A stretch of 64,000 bases of DNA. It comes from Clostridia bacterium. Its GTDB lineage: Bacteria; Bacillota; Clostridia; UBA1381. Made by a program: the position numbers and the translations under genes. A model generated the notes under the pieces. It made no database searches, had not been told where the DNA came from, and saw only the letters and a list, made by a program, of their open reading frames with translations. Within the stretch, counting starts at the first letter, position 1, and every line of letters starts with the position of its first letter. Below are positions 33,399 through 42,874 of this stretch, piece after piece. The stretch is taken from assembly GCA_017443895.1 (NCBI GenBank), contig JAFSXU010000023.1:1-64000 (forward strand), written 5' to 3'.

Positions 33399-36300
33399 AT
33401 GAGAAAAAGACTTATTAGTGCCATTTTGTCATGTGCTGTAGCATTTACATCATTTGGCATGATACCTGCTGTAAAGGCGAGTAGCACCGAGCCTGTTGCA
33501 AAGGTAACATTTGACAACGGTGGCGACGCATATGAGCTTTTCGGCGGTGCGTCATTGGTTGACGGCAGAGACGGAAAAGCCCTGTCATTGTCGGGTGACA
33601 GCCAGTATGCTACAGTTTCTGCAATCGGCGATGCAATGTCAAAGATAAGCGGAGATTTTGCAATAAGCGTATGGACAAAGCCCGAAACTTTAGGCACATG
33701 GGCAAGAGTTTACGATTTCGGTAACGGATCGGCAGGAGACTACGCATTTTTGACTGCAAATAACGGCGCGGTTTCAAGATTTGCCCTAAAGAACGGCACG
33801 GAGCAGACCATTGATGCAAATGACAAGCTCTCAACGGGAGAATGGCAAAATGTTGTAATTTCAAGGTCGGGTTCTACAACAAAGTTCTATATAAACGGTA
33901 AGAGCGTAGGTACAACTGAAGCAATTACATATAAATGGAGCAATATCGGCAAGTTTTCAAACTACTACATAGGAAAATCACAGTTTGATGCCGATGCATA
34001 TTATCAGGGACTTGTTGATGATTTGCTTGTTTATGACAGAGCCCTGACAACAGATGAGATAAAGACTCTTGCAGGCGATGCATATGTTGATGAGGAGCAG
34101 GAAAACATCAATAAATATAACTGCCAGGTTTTAAGCACCGAATATTATCTTGACGATAACAGAGTATTTGCCGTTGGTGCTGATGAGAGCGGTACTCTAA
34201 AGTCGGTTACAAATATCAAAAACTATACGGCAAAGGCTGTATCGGTTAAGGTATCACTTGTAAAGGGCGCAACAACTCTTACATCAAATACACAGAGTAT
34301 TGCATCGGGTAAGAGCGTTGATGTAACACTCAGCTCAAAAATTTCGGGACTCTCATCGGGTGATGAGATAAAGACCGTTGTAACAACGGATAAGGACTAC
34401 ACATCACAGGTATTACCTGTATCAAAGGACGCTGTTACAATGCCTCAGATTACACCTCCCGATACAAACGCAACTACAAACGGCGCACACGATCCGTCAA
34501 TAGTCAAGTTTGACAATGACGATACATATTATGTTTATTCATCGCATCATTTGATTTTCACATCAAAGGATTTGATAAACTGGAAGAAATACGATTTCAC
34601 AAACAAGACCGTTCAAGAGATTTCGCCAAAGACCTACAACTTCATTACATCAAACTACGCAAACACCACCTGTAACGGTACATATTGGGCGCCTGATGTA
34701 ATCTATGTCGAGGGCGATACACACCCGTACTGGATGTATATTTCCGTATCGTGCGGACTGGGCGGAAGAAACAGCGCAATTTCGCTTATGAAATCCGATA
34801 ACCCATTGTTCTGGGCTGATGCAAAATCAGATATTATTGATGCGGGCGTAGTTTATGCCACAAAGGAAAACAGTAATTATGTAACAAACGCAATTGATGC
34901 AAATATATATAAGGACTCGGCAAACAATGATAAGCCATACTTTGTATGGGGCTCGTTCTGGGGCGGTATTCAGGCGATGGAATTAAACAGCGATGCCATA
35001 ACCCTTACACCTAACGAGAGCGCAAGCGCAAAGGTTATCATTGCAAAATATAATGAAGATAAGACATTAAAGAGCGTAAAGCTTGGCGATACTATTTCAG
35101 CTGTTAAAGACACAGGCATTGATGTGGAGGCAAAAGCAGGCGATAAGGTAATGCTTTGGAATATGGAGAATATCAAGCCTGTATCTGCATCGGCTTTGAG
35201 TGTCGGCGGATTTGACGGAATGATAAAGGCGATTGATTATTCATCGGATGCAAAGCTCTTATCATCGGCACAGAAAACAAATACCGCTATAAAGCCTGTA
35301 TTCACACAAAAGCGCGGTGTTGCAGGTCCTGAGGGTGCATGGCTTATCGAGCATGACGGCTACAGATATGCATTTACATCATATGCATGGCTTGGCTCAA
35401 ACTATAACACAAGAGTTTCAAGAAGCACCTTGTCCGAAACCTTTGACAAGGCGACCTTCTATGATGCAAACGGCGTTGATATGAGCAAGGAATATACACG
35501 CTCAACAGGCGCTGTAAAGGCATCTGAAATAACAGGCTATAAATTAGTCGGCTCGTTCCGCTTAGGCGACGGCACAACAACCATTAGTGAGGATCCAAAC
35601 ACAAACAGCTGGTACTATGCAAGAGAAGCTGGAGATGCTCATGTTTATTACGGCTTAGGTCATAACAGCGTTATAGAGTGTCCTAACGGTGAGGTAATGT
35701 ATTGCTCACATGTAAGAAAGGACGCAGTTGAGGGTGCGGCAACCCTGCAGATAAGAAAGATGCTATTTACATCTGACGGCTGGCCTGTAGTAAACCCGAT
35801 TTCATATTCGGGCGAAAAGGAGCAAGCCCTTCCAAAATCACTTATTACAGGTACATACGACCTTGCCTCCGTTGGTGTTACAAAGTTTGACGGAACAGAT
35901 ACAATAAACGAAAACTGGACAAATCACAGCGGTAACAGAAACTATGATTTACCTGTTATTTCATCAAAGGTAACATTAAATGCCGATAATACCATGACAA
36001 ATGCCAAGGGTACAAAGATCGGTACATGGTCATTTGACAATAACTATACCGTTACAATGAAATTCACTGCAAACGGCGATAACACACTTGATGAATTTTA
36101 CGCAAACGGCGATACAATGACAATGTTTGCGCTCCTCTCATACGATAAGGACGAGGAGGACTATGTAATGGCGCTTACGGGTACGGACCAAAAGCACATT
36201 ACACAAATGGCTAAGCGTTCAATGCAGACTACCGTTATGACAGATCCCGAAACCCTGACATCGGACGCTGTTAAACTTTCAAAGTCAACAAACGGTAACC

Positions 36301-38996
36301 CTGAGCTTGGCTTTGACACAAACGGAAATATTATGTATGCAGGCGACCCTGCAGCTACTGTAATCGGCGATACCGTATACTTAATTGCAGGTCATGACAC
36401 CGCAACAGGCGACGGTTACCAAATGCCAAACTGGGTTTGCTACACATCAAAGGATATGACAAACTGGGAATATAAGGGCGTTGTTATGAACGCAACCGAT
36501 ATTTCATGGCGCAGTGATAACACCTCTGCATGGGCAAGTCAGATGGTAGAATATAACGGAAAGTATTATCTCTACTTCTGTACATGGGATAAGACATCAT
36601 CGGGTAAACAGTCAATAGGCGTTGCCGTAGCAAACAGTCCAACAGGTCCGTATACGGACGCATTGGGTAAGCCGTTGGTATCAGGCTCGTTTACTGCTCC
36701 TGAGTCAAGCGGTTGGAACGATATTGACCCGACAGTTTTAATTGACACGGTTGACGGAGTTGAACACCGTTATCTTGCATGGGGCAACGGCAAGTATTAT
36801 ATCTGCGAGCTAAACGAGGATATGACATCTGTTAAGGACCTTGACGGCGACACTCAGATTGTAATGCATAAGGATGTGTTAGAGCGTAAGATTAAGTCAA
36901 TGGGCAGCGGAGTTTATACAGAGGCGCCTTGGCTTTATAAGAGGGATAATAAGTATTATCTGTTCTATGCACAGAACTGGCGTGAGGAAATGGCATATGC
37001 AATGTGCGATACACCAATGGGCAGATATGACTTTAAGCAGATTATTATGCCTCCTACCGCAACATCAAATACAAACCATCCGTCAGTTATCGACTTTAAT
37101 GGTAAGACATACTTTATCTATCATAACGGAATGTTACCGTACGGTTCGGGCTTCAGACGCTCGATATGTATTTCCGAGCTTGAATTTGACGAGAACGGAT
37201 ATGTATATCCTGTTACCGAAACATCAATCGGACTTGACGGTACAGCAAGTACATTACAGACATCGGACGGCAAATATTTAGCTCATGATGCGTTTGTAAA
37301 CTCACTTGCAGATAACGCATATCCGTTAAGCGTATCGTTAAAGGGCAAGAGCGGTGAGGACGGCTATAATACCGCATGGGAGATAGAAGAGGCTAAGTAT
37401 GTGCCTGATGGTGAGAATGCGGATAACTATGTTTCAATCCAGTCTGTAAATAAGCCGGGACTCTACATAAGCGCAAAGGACGATAGTGTAGTGCTTACCC
37501 AGGACGCTGACGGTAACCAGGGCGAGTATATGACCTTTAAGACTGTAAAGGGACTTGACGGAAAGAATGATACAGTTTCATTTGAGAGTGTAACAGATGC
37601 GGGCAGATACCTTGCAATCGTAAATAATAAGCTGGTACTGTCATATGTAAGCGATGTAGATAGCGCATCATTTACAGTCGGATTGGCTACTCAAAAGGAT
37701 ACGGCTACTATAAATATTGCAGATATTGAGGAGGAGCCAAGCGCCGATCCTGATATTACACAGAACTTTAACGATGCAACACAGCAAAGGCTTATCTACC
37801 TTAATAATGTTGATACACCTGCATATACCGCACTTGACGGTGTAACCCTGTACATTGGTACAAGAGGCAGTGGAGCTGATTATAATCAGAACTTCTCAAT
37901 TGTAAGCGGCGGGGTATCGGGTAATGCTTTAAAGCTTAGCGCAGGCTCATACCAGAGCGCATCAAGAGGTCCGAGACTGCAGTTTACAACCCCGACCATT
38001 CCTGACGGGCATACCGTAACCGCAAGTGTAAAGGTAAAGCTTGGCACAGCTTCAAGTGTTCTTCGTTATAACGACTCAACAACAAGCGAAACAGGTACAA
38101 ATATTTCGGGACTTTCAAATACCGCATGGACAGAGTTAAAGGTTACAATTACAAATAATGCCGATACATATCAGAGAACTATGTATGTAGGCGGTAACGA
38201 GATATTTACAGACTATATCGGTCAGATGCCTGTTCTGTGGGGAACGGTAGACAATAAATCGGGACAGAGCGTATTGTTTGATGATTTGTCAATCGTTACA
38301 AAGACACAGAGCGGTGAAACTCCTGTTGTAAAAGTGCCTGAGGCATATGCAGAGTATACCTTTGACGGCGATTTGAGTAATTTAAGCGTTACAAACTCTA
38401 CCGCAGCCGTAATTTCGGGTAATGTTGCAACAACTACGGGAAAGAGCGGAAATTCGGGGGATAAGGCGCTTAAATTCAGTGGTGCAGGCTCAAACGGAGT
38501 TATGCTTGATAAAGTGCCTCAAAGCTCAAGCTATACAATCTCGTTTGATACAAAATTAGATGCGTCAACTACATTTACTCCGTTTATCCTGTTAGTGGAC
38601 TATGACGGCGATAATGCAAAGACAGGCGATACCGATGCCAAATGGGTGTCAATCGCACCTCAGGGCTGGCAGGCAACTCTTGATAACGGACCTATGGTTT
38701 GGTCAAGAGATGTAGCAGGCGGAAACGCATGGAATGATCTCTATACGGCAGATAACAAGAAGTTCACGCTTAATGCATGGCATAATGTAACCGTAACCGC
38801 TGTAGGAACGGCAGGTACAATCTATGTTGACGGTACAAAGATTGCAGAGGGCAATATCGCAGATGTAATAGACGGAACAACAAAGATGTTTGTCGGCGTA
38901 AACTTCTGGGATACACCATTAAACGGTGCTGTTGATAATATAAGAATTTATAACAGTGCCTTAACCGCAGCACAGGTTAAATTGATAAACGAATAA
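33399..38996 (+). CDS. Multi-domain double GH43 arabinan-degrading enzyme
   Basis: A 1,865-residue exported protein with a signal peptide (residues 1-27). In order: a LamG/concanavalin-type domain (~30-230), a linker beta-domain, a first GH43 five-bladed propeller (~360-760; HDPSIVKF near 364, GPEGAW near 644) with an inserted beta-module, an endo-arabinanase C-terminal-like beta-barrel (~810-940), a second GH43 domain (~965-1280; GDPAATVIG near 982, EAPWLY near 1174), an AbfB/ricin-like trefoil (~1285-1430), a carbohydrate-binding beta-sandwich (~1450-1640) and a second LamG (~1650-1864). Endo-arabinanase plus arabinofuranosidase in one chain is likely; exact specificities are inference. I choose the ATG at 33399 for the signal peptide; ATG 33387 is also possible. 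No SLH or dockerin. Confidence 0.88.
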   Translation: MRKRLISAILSCAVAFTSFGMIPAVKASSTEPVAKVTFDNGGDAYELFGGASLVDGRDGKALSLSGDSQYATVSAIGDAMSKISGDFAISVWTKPETLGTWARVYDFGNGSAGDYAFLTANNGAVSRFALKNGTEQTIDANDKLSTGEWQNVVISRSGSTTKFYINGKSVGTTEAITYKWSNIGKFSNYYIGKSQFDADAYYQGLVDDLLVYDRALTTDEIKTLAGDAYVDEEQENINKYNCQVLSTEYYLDDNRVFAVGADESGTLKSVTNIKNYTAKAVSVKVSLVKGATTLTSNTQSIASGKSVDVTLSSKISGLSSGDEIKTVVTTDKDYTSQVLPVSKDAVTMPQITPPDTNATTNGAHDPSIVKFDNDDTYYVYSSHHLIFTSKDLINWKKYDFTNKTVQEISPKTYNFITSNYANTTCNGTYWAPDVIYVEGDTHPYWMYISVSCGLGGRNSAISLMKSDNPLFWADAKSDIIDAGVVYATKENSNYVTNAIDANIYKDSANNDKPYFVWGSFWGGIQAMELNSDAITLTPNESASAKVIIAKYNEDKTLKSVKLGDTISAVKDTGIDVEAKAGDKVMLWNMENIKPVSASALSVGGFDGMIKAIDYSSDAKLLSSAQKTNTAIKPVFTQKRGVAGPEGAWLIEHDGYRYAFTSYAWLGSNYNTRVSRSTLSETFDKATFYDANGVDMSKEYTRSTGAVKASEITGYKLVGSFRLGDGTTTISEDPNTNSWYYAREAGDAHVYYGLGHNSVIECPNGEVMYCSHVRKDAVEGAATLQIRKMLFTSDGWPVVNPISYSGEKEQALPKSLITGTYDLASVGVTKFDGTDTINENWTNHSGNRNYDLPVISSKVTLNADNTMTNAKGTKIGTWSFDNNYTVTMKFTANGDNTLDEFYANGDTMTMFALLSYDKDEEDYVMALTGTDQKHITQMAKRSMQTTVMTDPETLTSDAVKLSKSTNGNPELGFDTNGNIMYAGDPAATVIGDTVYLIAGHDTATGDGYQMPNWVCYTSKDMTNWEYKGVVMNATDISWRSDNTSAWASQMVEYNGKYYLYFCTWDKTSSGKQSIGVAVANSPTGPYTDALGKPLVSGSFTAPESSGWNDIDPTVLIDTVDGVEHRYLAWGNGKYYICELNEDMTSVKDLDGDTQIVMHKDVLERKIKSMGSGVYTEAPWLYKRDNKYYLFYAQNWREEMAYAMCDTPMGRYDFKQIIMPPTATSNTNHPSVIDFNGKTYFIYHNGMLPYGSGFRRSICISELEFDENGYVYPVTETSIGLDGTASTLQTSDGKYLAHDAFVNSLADNAYPLSVSLKGKSGEDGYNTAWEIEEAKYVPDGENADNYVSIQSVNKPGLYISAKDDSVVLTQDADGNQGEYMTFKTVKGLDGKNDTVSFESVTDAGRYLAIVNNKLVLSYVSDVDSASFTVGLATQKDTATINIADIEEEPSADPDITQNFNDATQQRLIYLNNVDTPAYTALDGVTLYIGTRGSGADYNQNFSIVSGGVSGNALKLSAGSYQSASRGPRLQFTTPTIPDGHTVTASVKVKLGTASSVLRYNDSTTSETGTNISGLSNTAWTELKVTITNNADTYQRTMYVGGNEIFTDYIGQMPVLWGTVDNKSGQSVLFDDLSIVTKTQSGETPVVKVPEAYAEYTFDGDLSNLSVTNSTAAVISGNVATTTGKSGNSGDKALKFSGAGSNGVMLDKVPQSSSYTISFDTKLDASTTFTPFILLVDYDGDNAKTGDTDAKWVSIAPQGWQATLDNGPMVWSRDVAGGNAWNDLYTADNKKFTLNAWHNVTVTAVGTAGTIYVDGTKIAEGNIADVIDGTTKMFVGVNFWDTPLNGAVDNIRIYNSALTAAQVKLINE

Positions 38997-39004
38997 TGAA
39001 AGCT

Positions 39005-39036
39005 AAAAGGGATATTGCCTTAGCAATATCCCTTTT
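39005..39036 (+). terminator. GH43 gene terminator
   Basis: AAAAGGGATATTGC and GCAATATCCCTTTT form a 14 bp stem with a 4 nt loop. Confidence 0.9.
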
Positions 39037-39066
39037 GTGTTGTGTAATACCAATTGAAAAATTTTA

Positions 39067-39927
39067 TCAAGTGTTTAATATGCTTTCTTCTTCGATGTCT
39101 TTTATAGATTTATGTTCAAGGGTTTTCCACTCTGTTCTGCCATTTGCATTGCGCCCCATAACGACAGCGGCGGCTAATGACGGACTGGTAAATACATAAT
39201 CTTTCGTAAATTTAAATTCTGAATTGATTATTTTTTTATCTATTAAGGTGAGTCTGAGTTTCTTTAAACTATCTGCCATGCTTGGAGTAGCACTGTTTGC
39301 TATTTTTGAATTTTCATAAACCACAAATCCATCTGAAACTATAGATCCAACTGCATCAGCACCTCGTGCGGCTTTGATATAAAATTTTGTCTGCATTCTT
39401 GCATCGTTTACCGCACTATCCTCTATTGAATCAAACACTTTGTAACCTAAAGTATTTACAAGAAGTTTGGTGTTGTTAATAAACTTAGCAAGCATTGCTT
39501 CATCAGATTCAGATACTGTGGAGCAAGTAGGTGTATTACTGTTTAATATGTTTGATCTCGAAGCCTCTGTTGCCATGCAATAAAACTTGTTTTCCATATA
39601 TTTTATATGTGCTTTGTTTAAAATATTATCTTTACTGATAACTACAACACATTCGTTCCAATAATCTTTATCAAGATGTTGTTTTAATCTTGTTAAAATA
39701 TTTTCCGCTTCACCGATATATATGGTTTCTTCATTATATTCGTTTTTTCCAAACAGATAGTAGACACCGGTAGATTCGGCATCATCACGCTCTGAAAATT
39801 TATTCAATTCGGTTCGGGAAATTTTGTAAACGCGTCCAATCCAGTTGGAAAGTTCACACATAATCATTCCATTGGGATTTCCATCGAAAATAAGCGTGGT
39901 AATTACTTCACTAAAATTCATACTCAT
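39067..39927 (-). CDS. GIY-YIG nuclease with DUF4357
   Basis: About 286 residues. A GIY-YIG catalytic domain is visible in the N-terminal half (STGVYYLFG, then TIYIGEAENILTRLKQH, with the conserved Arg and a later Glu), and a DUF4357-type C-terminus in the second half (SDGFVVYENSKIA, FTSPSLAAAVVMGRNANGRTEW). GIY-YIG/DUF4357 proteins are common single accessory genes; a role in DNA repair or defence is suspected but unproven. The ATG at 39927 follows GGAG with 5 nt spacing; another ATG is two codons later. The neighbours DUF2442 and DUF4160 are on the same strand. Confidence 0.83.
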   Translation of the reverse strand: MSMNFSEVITTLIFDGNPNGMIMCELSNWIGRVYKISRTELNKFSERDDAESTGVYYLFGKNEYNEETIYIGEAENILTRLKQHLDKDYWNECVVVISKDNILNKAHIKYMENKFYCMATEASRSNILNSNTPTCSTVSESDEAMLAKFINNTKLLVNTLGYKVFDSIEDSAVNDARMQTKFYIKAARGADAVGSIVSDGFVVYENSKIANSATPSMADSLKKLRLTLIDKKIINSEFKFTKDYVFTSPSLAAAVVMGRNANGRTEWKTLEHKSIKDIEEESILNT

Positions 39928-39947
39928 ATACACTCCATATTAACGCA

Positions 39948-40193
39948 TTATAATGATACGGCAACGGACATTTCAAAAAGCTCATGAGGCGCAATATCCT
40001 GTCCGCCACTCCATTCAACAGTATCTCCGCAGGGGTGTACGGTATTGAACACATCAGGGTCTTTAAGCTTACCAAACCAGCTGCCTGAGATATAAGGTGT
40101 CACATCAAACGATTTGATTTCACCTGTTTCGTAAGTTACTATTATGTTGTAGCCCTGTGTAGGCTTAACATCAATTACTTTAGGATATTTCAT
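39948..40193 (-). CDS. DUF2442 protein
   Basis: An 81-residue protein matching the DUF2442 pattern (VIDVKPTQGYNIIVTYETGE, FDVTPYI, and the late DIAPHELFEMS). The family is commonly encoded next to DUF4160, as here, 10 nt downstream of it. That pairing has led to suggestions of a toxin-antitoxin-like unit; no function is proven. An AGGAGG stands before the ATG. Confidence 0.85.
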   Translation of the reverse strand: MKYPKVIDVKPTQGYNIIVTYETGEIKSFDVTPYISGSWFGKLKDPDVFNTVHPCGDTVEWSGGQDIAPHELFEMSVAVSL

Positions 40194-40203
40194 AAAAACC
40201 TCC

Positions 40204-40470
40204 TTATCTCAAAGGATCGATCTTAAAATAACCGTCGCCGTTGGATAATAATTTCCAATTTGCTTCAAGATCTTCTCTGTGTATCTGTATCCATGCGGTG
40301 AGAAGATTAAGCTTGGGTTTGGGGAGATTCCCTTCAATAATATTGCCATCCAAATCCATGACCACAGTATCATCTTGATACTCCGCATGAATATGGGGCA
40401 TATTATGTTTTCCGCCTTTTTCATTATACATTTTTACAATTATTCCAAAGAAAATGCTCAGTGTAGGCAT
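40204..40470 (-). CDS. DUF4160 protein
   Basis: An 88-residue protein matching DUF4160 (MPTLSIFFGIIVKMY, HNMPHIHAEYQDD with the conserved HxPHxH, and a C-terminal IQIHREDLEANW). I choose the ATG at 40470 with GGGAGC upstream; more upstream in-frame starts lack a site. The conserved histidines suggest metal binding. It is the first gene of the DUF4160-DUF2442-GIY-YIG cassette. Confidence 0.85.
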   Translation of the reverse strand: MPTLSIFFGIIVKMYNEKGGKHNMPHIHAEYQDDTVVMDLDGNIIEGNLPKPKLNLLTAWIQIHREDLEANWKLLSNGDGYFKIDPLR

Positions 40471-40578
40471 ATAAAAAGCTCCCTTCATGTTTCTAACCAA
40501 ATTATACATTTAATTGGGTTAAAAGTCAACACAAGTTTTAATGCTGTATGTAAATGGTATTATGCCATAGCAAAATAA

Positions 40579-40691
40579 AAAGGAGCCTTTACAAAACAGG
40601 TAGAAGCAAACAACATAAATCTGTTTCTTACCTTTATCGCAAGAAAATCATCGAAATTATGCGTTTCTGTTCTGTAAAGAGCTCCTTTATT
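40579..40691 (-). terminator. Long terminator-like hairpin downstream of rny
   Basis: On the minus strand AAAGGAGC..TTTACAG opens and CTGT..TGTAAA-GGCTCCTTTTTATTTT closes a hairpin of about 110 nt, with a T-rich 3' end. An imperfect inner pairing (GGTAGAAGCAAACA with TGTTTCTTACC) extends it. It probably ends the rny transcript; the length is unusual for a plain terminator. Confidence 0.65.
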
Positions 40692-40731
40692 CACTTTTTG
40701 CATAGCCTATAGGGGCTACTTGTGAGCGCGC

Positions 40732-42294
40732 TTACTTTGCGTAATCAACCGCTCTTGTTTCACGGATAAGGCTGACCTTAATCTGTCCGGGGTATTCCAT
40801 TTCGGATTCAATCCTCTTTACAATATCCTTTGCGACTAAAATCATTGACTCATCATTTACAACATCGGGCTTGATCATAATTCTTATCTCACGACCTGCC
40901 TGGATAGCGTATGACTTATCAACGCCGTCAAAACTGTTTGCGATTTCTTCAAGCTTCTGTAAACGCTTAATGTAGGTTTCAAGATTTTCGCGTCTTGCTC
41001 CCGGTCTTGCCGCTGAAATTGCATCGGCAGCCTGAACCAATGAAGCGACGATAGTCTGTGGCTCTACATCGCCATGGTGCGCCATTATGGCATGAATAAC
41101 ATCTTTATTTTCATGATACTTCTTTGCAATCTCTGCACCGATAGTAACATGCGAGCCTTCAATTTCGTGGTCAACGGCTTTGCCTATATCGTGCAAAAGA
41201 CCTGCACGCTTTGCAAGTGTAACATCAACTCCCAATTCGCCTGCCATAACGCCTGCAAGGTTTGAAACCTCTATAGAGTGCTTTAAGACATTCTGTCCGT
41301 ACGAGGTACGGAAATGCAATTTACCTATAAGCTTTATAAGCTCAGGGTGGAGTCCGTTTACGCCTGTTTCAAATGTAGCGTTTTCGCCCTCCTGCTTGAT
41401 TATCGCCTCAACCTCTTTACGGGATTTTTTAACAGCGTCCTCAATGCGTGTCGGGTGAATTCTGCCGTCAACAATAAGCTTTTCAAGTGCCAGTCTTGCG
41501 ATCTCTCGCCTTACCGGATCAAAGCTTGACACAATAACTGCCTCGGGAGTATCGTCAATAATAAGATCAACTCCTGTTGCGCTTTCGAGGGTTCTTATGT
41601 TTCTGCCCTCTCTGCCGATGATGCGGCCCTTCATTTCATCATTCGGCAGGTTGACAACGGAAACTGTAGTTTCTGCGACATGGTCTGCCGCAACCTTCTG
41701 AATGGAAAGAGCAACAATGTTCTTTGCATTCTTTTCTGCATTTTCCTTTGCCTCTTGCTCAATTTCTTTAACCATTTTTGCAGCATCTCGGCGAGCGCTG
41801 ACCTCGATATCCTTTAGGAGAAGCTCACGGGCCTCGTCATGAGTCATGCCCGAGATTTTTTCGAGTTCTTCTATCTGCTTTGCCTTGATCTGTGCAATGT
41901 GTTCCTCTTCTTGCTGAAGAACCTTTAGCTGTTTGTTTAACTGCTGGTCCTTCTTCTCAAGAATTTCTGTCTTTTTGTCTAAATTTTCTTCTTTTTGATT
42001 AATTCTGCGCTCCTGACGATTTAATTCGTTTCTGCGTTCTTTAACCTCTTTGTCAAAATCCAAGCGAAGCCTTTGGTTTTCCTCTTTGGCTTCAAGTAAA
42101 AGCTCACGCTTTTTGGCGTCGGCAGTTTTATCAGCCTCTTCAATAATTGATTTAGCCTTCTCCTCGGCTGAGGAAAACAATGCTTCGGCTGTTTTTATTC
42201 TGCGCTTTATACCTGTCGGTATACCCACAAAAAAACCGATAGCCAATCCGACAATGAGAGCAAGAATTATCAGTATAATTGATAGTGTTTCTAT
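40732..42294 (-). CDS. rny: Ribonuclease Y
   Basis: Membrane-anchored endoribonuclease that starts mRNA decay in Firmicutes. A long coiled coil (about residues 30-200), a KH domain ([15 protein letters not shown]), and an HD domain ([23 protein letters not shown]) are all present. The start is a puzzle. The usual N-terminal membrane helix is encoded ([21 protein letters not shown]), but no ATG, GTG or TTG precedes it in frame. The ATA at 42294 sits 7 nt after GGGGGTG and would give 520 residues, the normal family length. The TTG at 42246 gives 504 residues and cuts the helix. A one-base change in the G run would put an ATG in frame. Confidence 0.93.
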   Translation of the reverse strand: METLSIILIILALIVGLAIGFFVGIPTGIKRRIKTAEALFSSAEEKAKSIIEEADKTADAKKRELLLEAKEENQRLRLDFDKEVKERRNELNRQERRINQKEENLDKKTEILEKKDQQLNKQLKVLQQEEEHIAQIKAKQIEELEKISGMTHDEARELLLKDIEVSARRDAAKMVKEIEQEAKENAEKNAKNIVALSIQKVAADHVAETTVSVVNLPNDEMKGRIIGREGRNIRTLESATGVDLIIDDTPEAVIVSSFDPVRREIARLALEKLIVDGRIHPTRIEDAVKKSRKEVEAIIKQEGENATFETGVNGLHPELIKLIGKLHFRTSYGQNVLKHSIEVSNLAGVMAGELGVDVTLAKRAGLLHDIGKAVDHEIEGSHVTIGAEIAKKYHENKDVIHAIMAHHGDVEPQTIVASLVQAADAISAARPGARRENLETYIKRLQKLEEIANSFDGVDKSYAIQAGREIRIMIKPDVVNDESMILVAKDIVKRIESEMEYPGQIKVSLIRETRAVDYAK

Positions 42295-42583
42295 TTTAAC
42301 ACACCCCCATAATTAAAGTTTTTATAACCCGAATCCTGCAAGGGGTGTACTTAAAATGACTATTCTATTTTTGCTTACTGATATTTTAGTATGTCTGTGC
42401 TCGATACCAAAAATCAGTTTCACACCGGCACTTGCAGGATGTGTCGGCGCTTTGCCTTCTAAAATAGAGCGTCAGTTTAAGGACAACTCCGTACGCAACC
42501 AATAAATTGCCTTTTAGGTATCGGGATTGCATATATCAATCTCAAATCATTCTTTTACAAAAATATATTTAAGAATATTAAGC
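42295..42583 (-). promoter_or_regulatory. Structured leader of rny, candidate cis-regulatory RNA
   Basis: The ~290 nt leader is closed by CGATACC (minus strand, 42523-42517) and GGTATCG (42408-42402). Inside, a hairpin CCGACAC / GTGCCGG presents the loop ATCCTGCAA. Downstream, CTTGCAGGAT (42342-42333) is a perfect 10 nt complement of ATCCTGCAAG. Next to it, ACACCCC (42348-42342) can pair with GGGGTGT (42307-42301), which is the ribosome binding site. It matches no riboswitch class I recognise. Confidence 0.55.
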
Positions 42584-42589
42584 ATATAT

Positions 42590-42618
42590 ATTTTATACCA
42601 TTTAAAGATTTCTGTCAA
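42590..42618 (-). promoter_or_regulatory. rny promoter
   Basis: On the minus strand TTGACA (42618-42613) and TAAAAT (42595-42590) have a 17 bp spacer. Confidence 0.75.
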
Positions 42619-42744
42619 GTTTTTAGTCCAAATGTTAAATGATAATTAAATTTATGCAATCAATCTTTAATATAAAAACAGAAAATGGCTCTTGTGTGTA
42701 CAAAATGCACAAAGGAATAATGTAAAATTTAGGTATATATGTGA

Positions 42745-42773
42745 TTTACTAACAAAAAGAAATGTGATATAAT
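42745..42773 (+). promoter_or_regulatory. glgB promoter
   Basis: TTTACT at 42745-42750 and TATAAT at 42768-42773 have a 17 bp spacer. The leader contains a hairpin, AAAATGCGT (42794-42802) with ACGCATTTT (42830-42838). Confidence 0.65.
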
Positions 42774-42874
42774 TGTTACAGAATACAATAATTAAAATGC
42801 GTGTTTTGCATATAATATAATGTATTGTTACGCATTTTGATTATTTTAAAAGATAATTTGAGGGAGGTAAATTT

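Noticed and set aside
42402-42583. rny leader considered as 6S RNA or a known riboswitch
   Set aside because: The domain is closed by long-range pairing, but I could not match the conserved blocks of 6S RNA or of the riboswitch classes I know; it is kept as an unclassified candidate.
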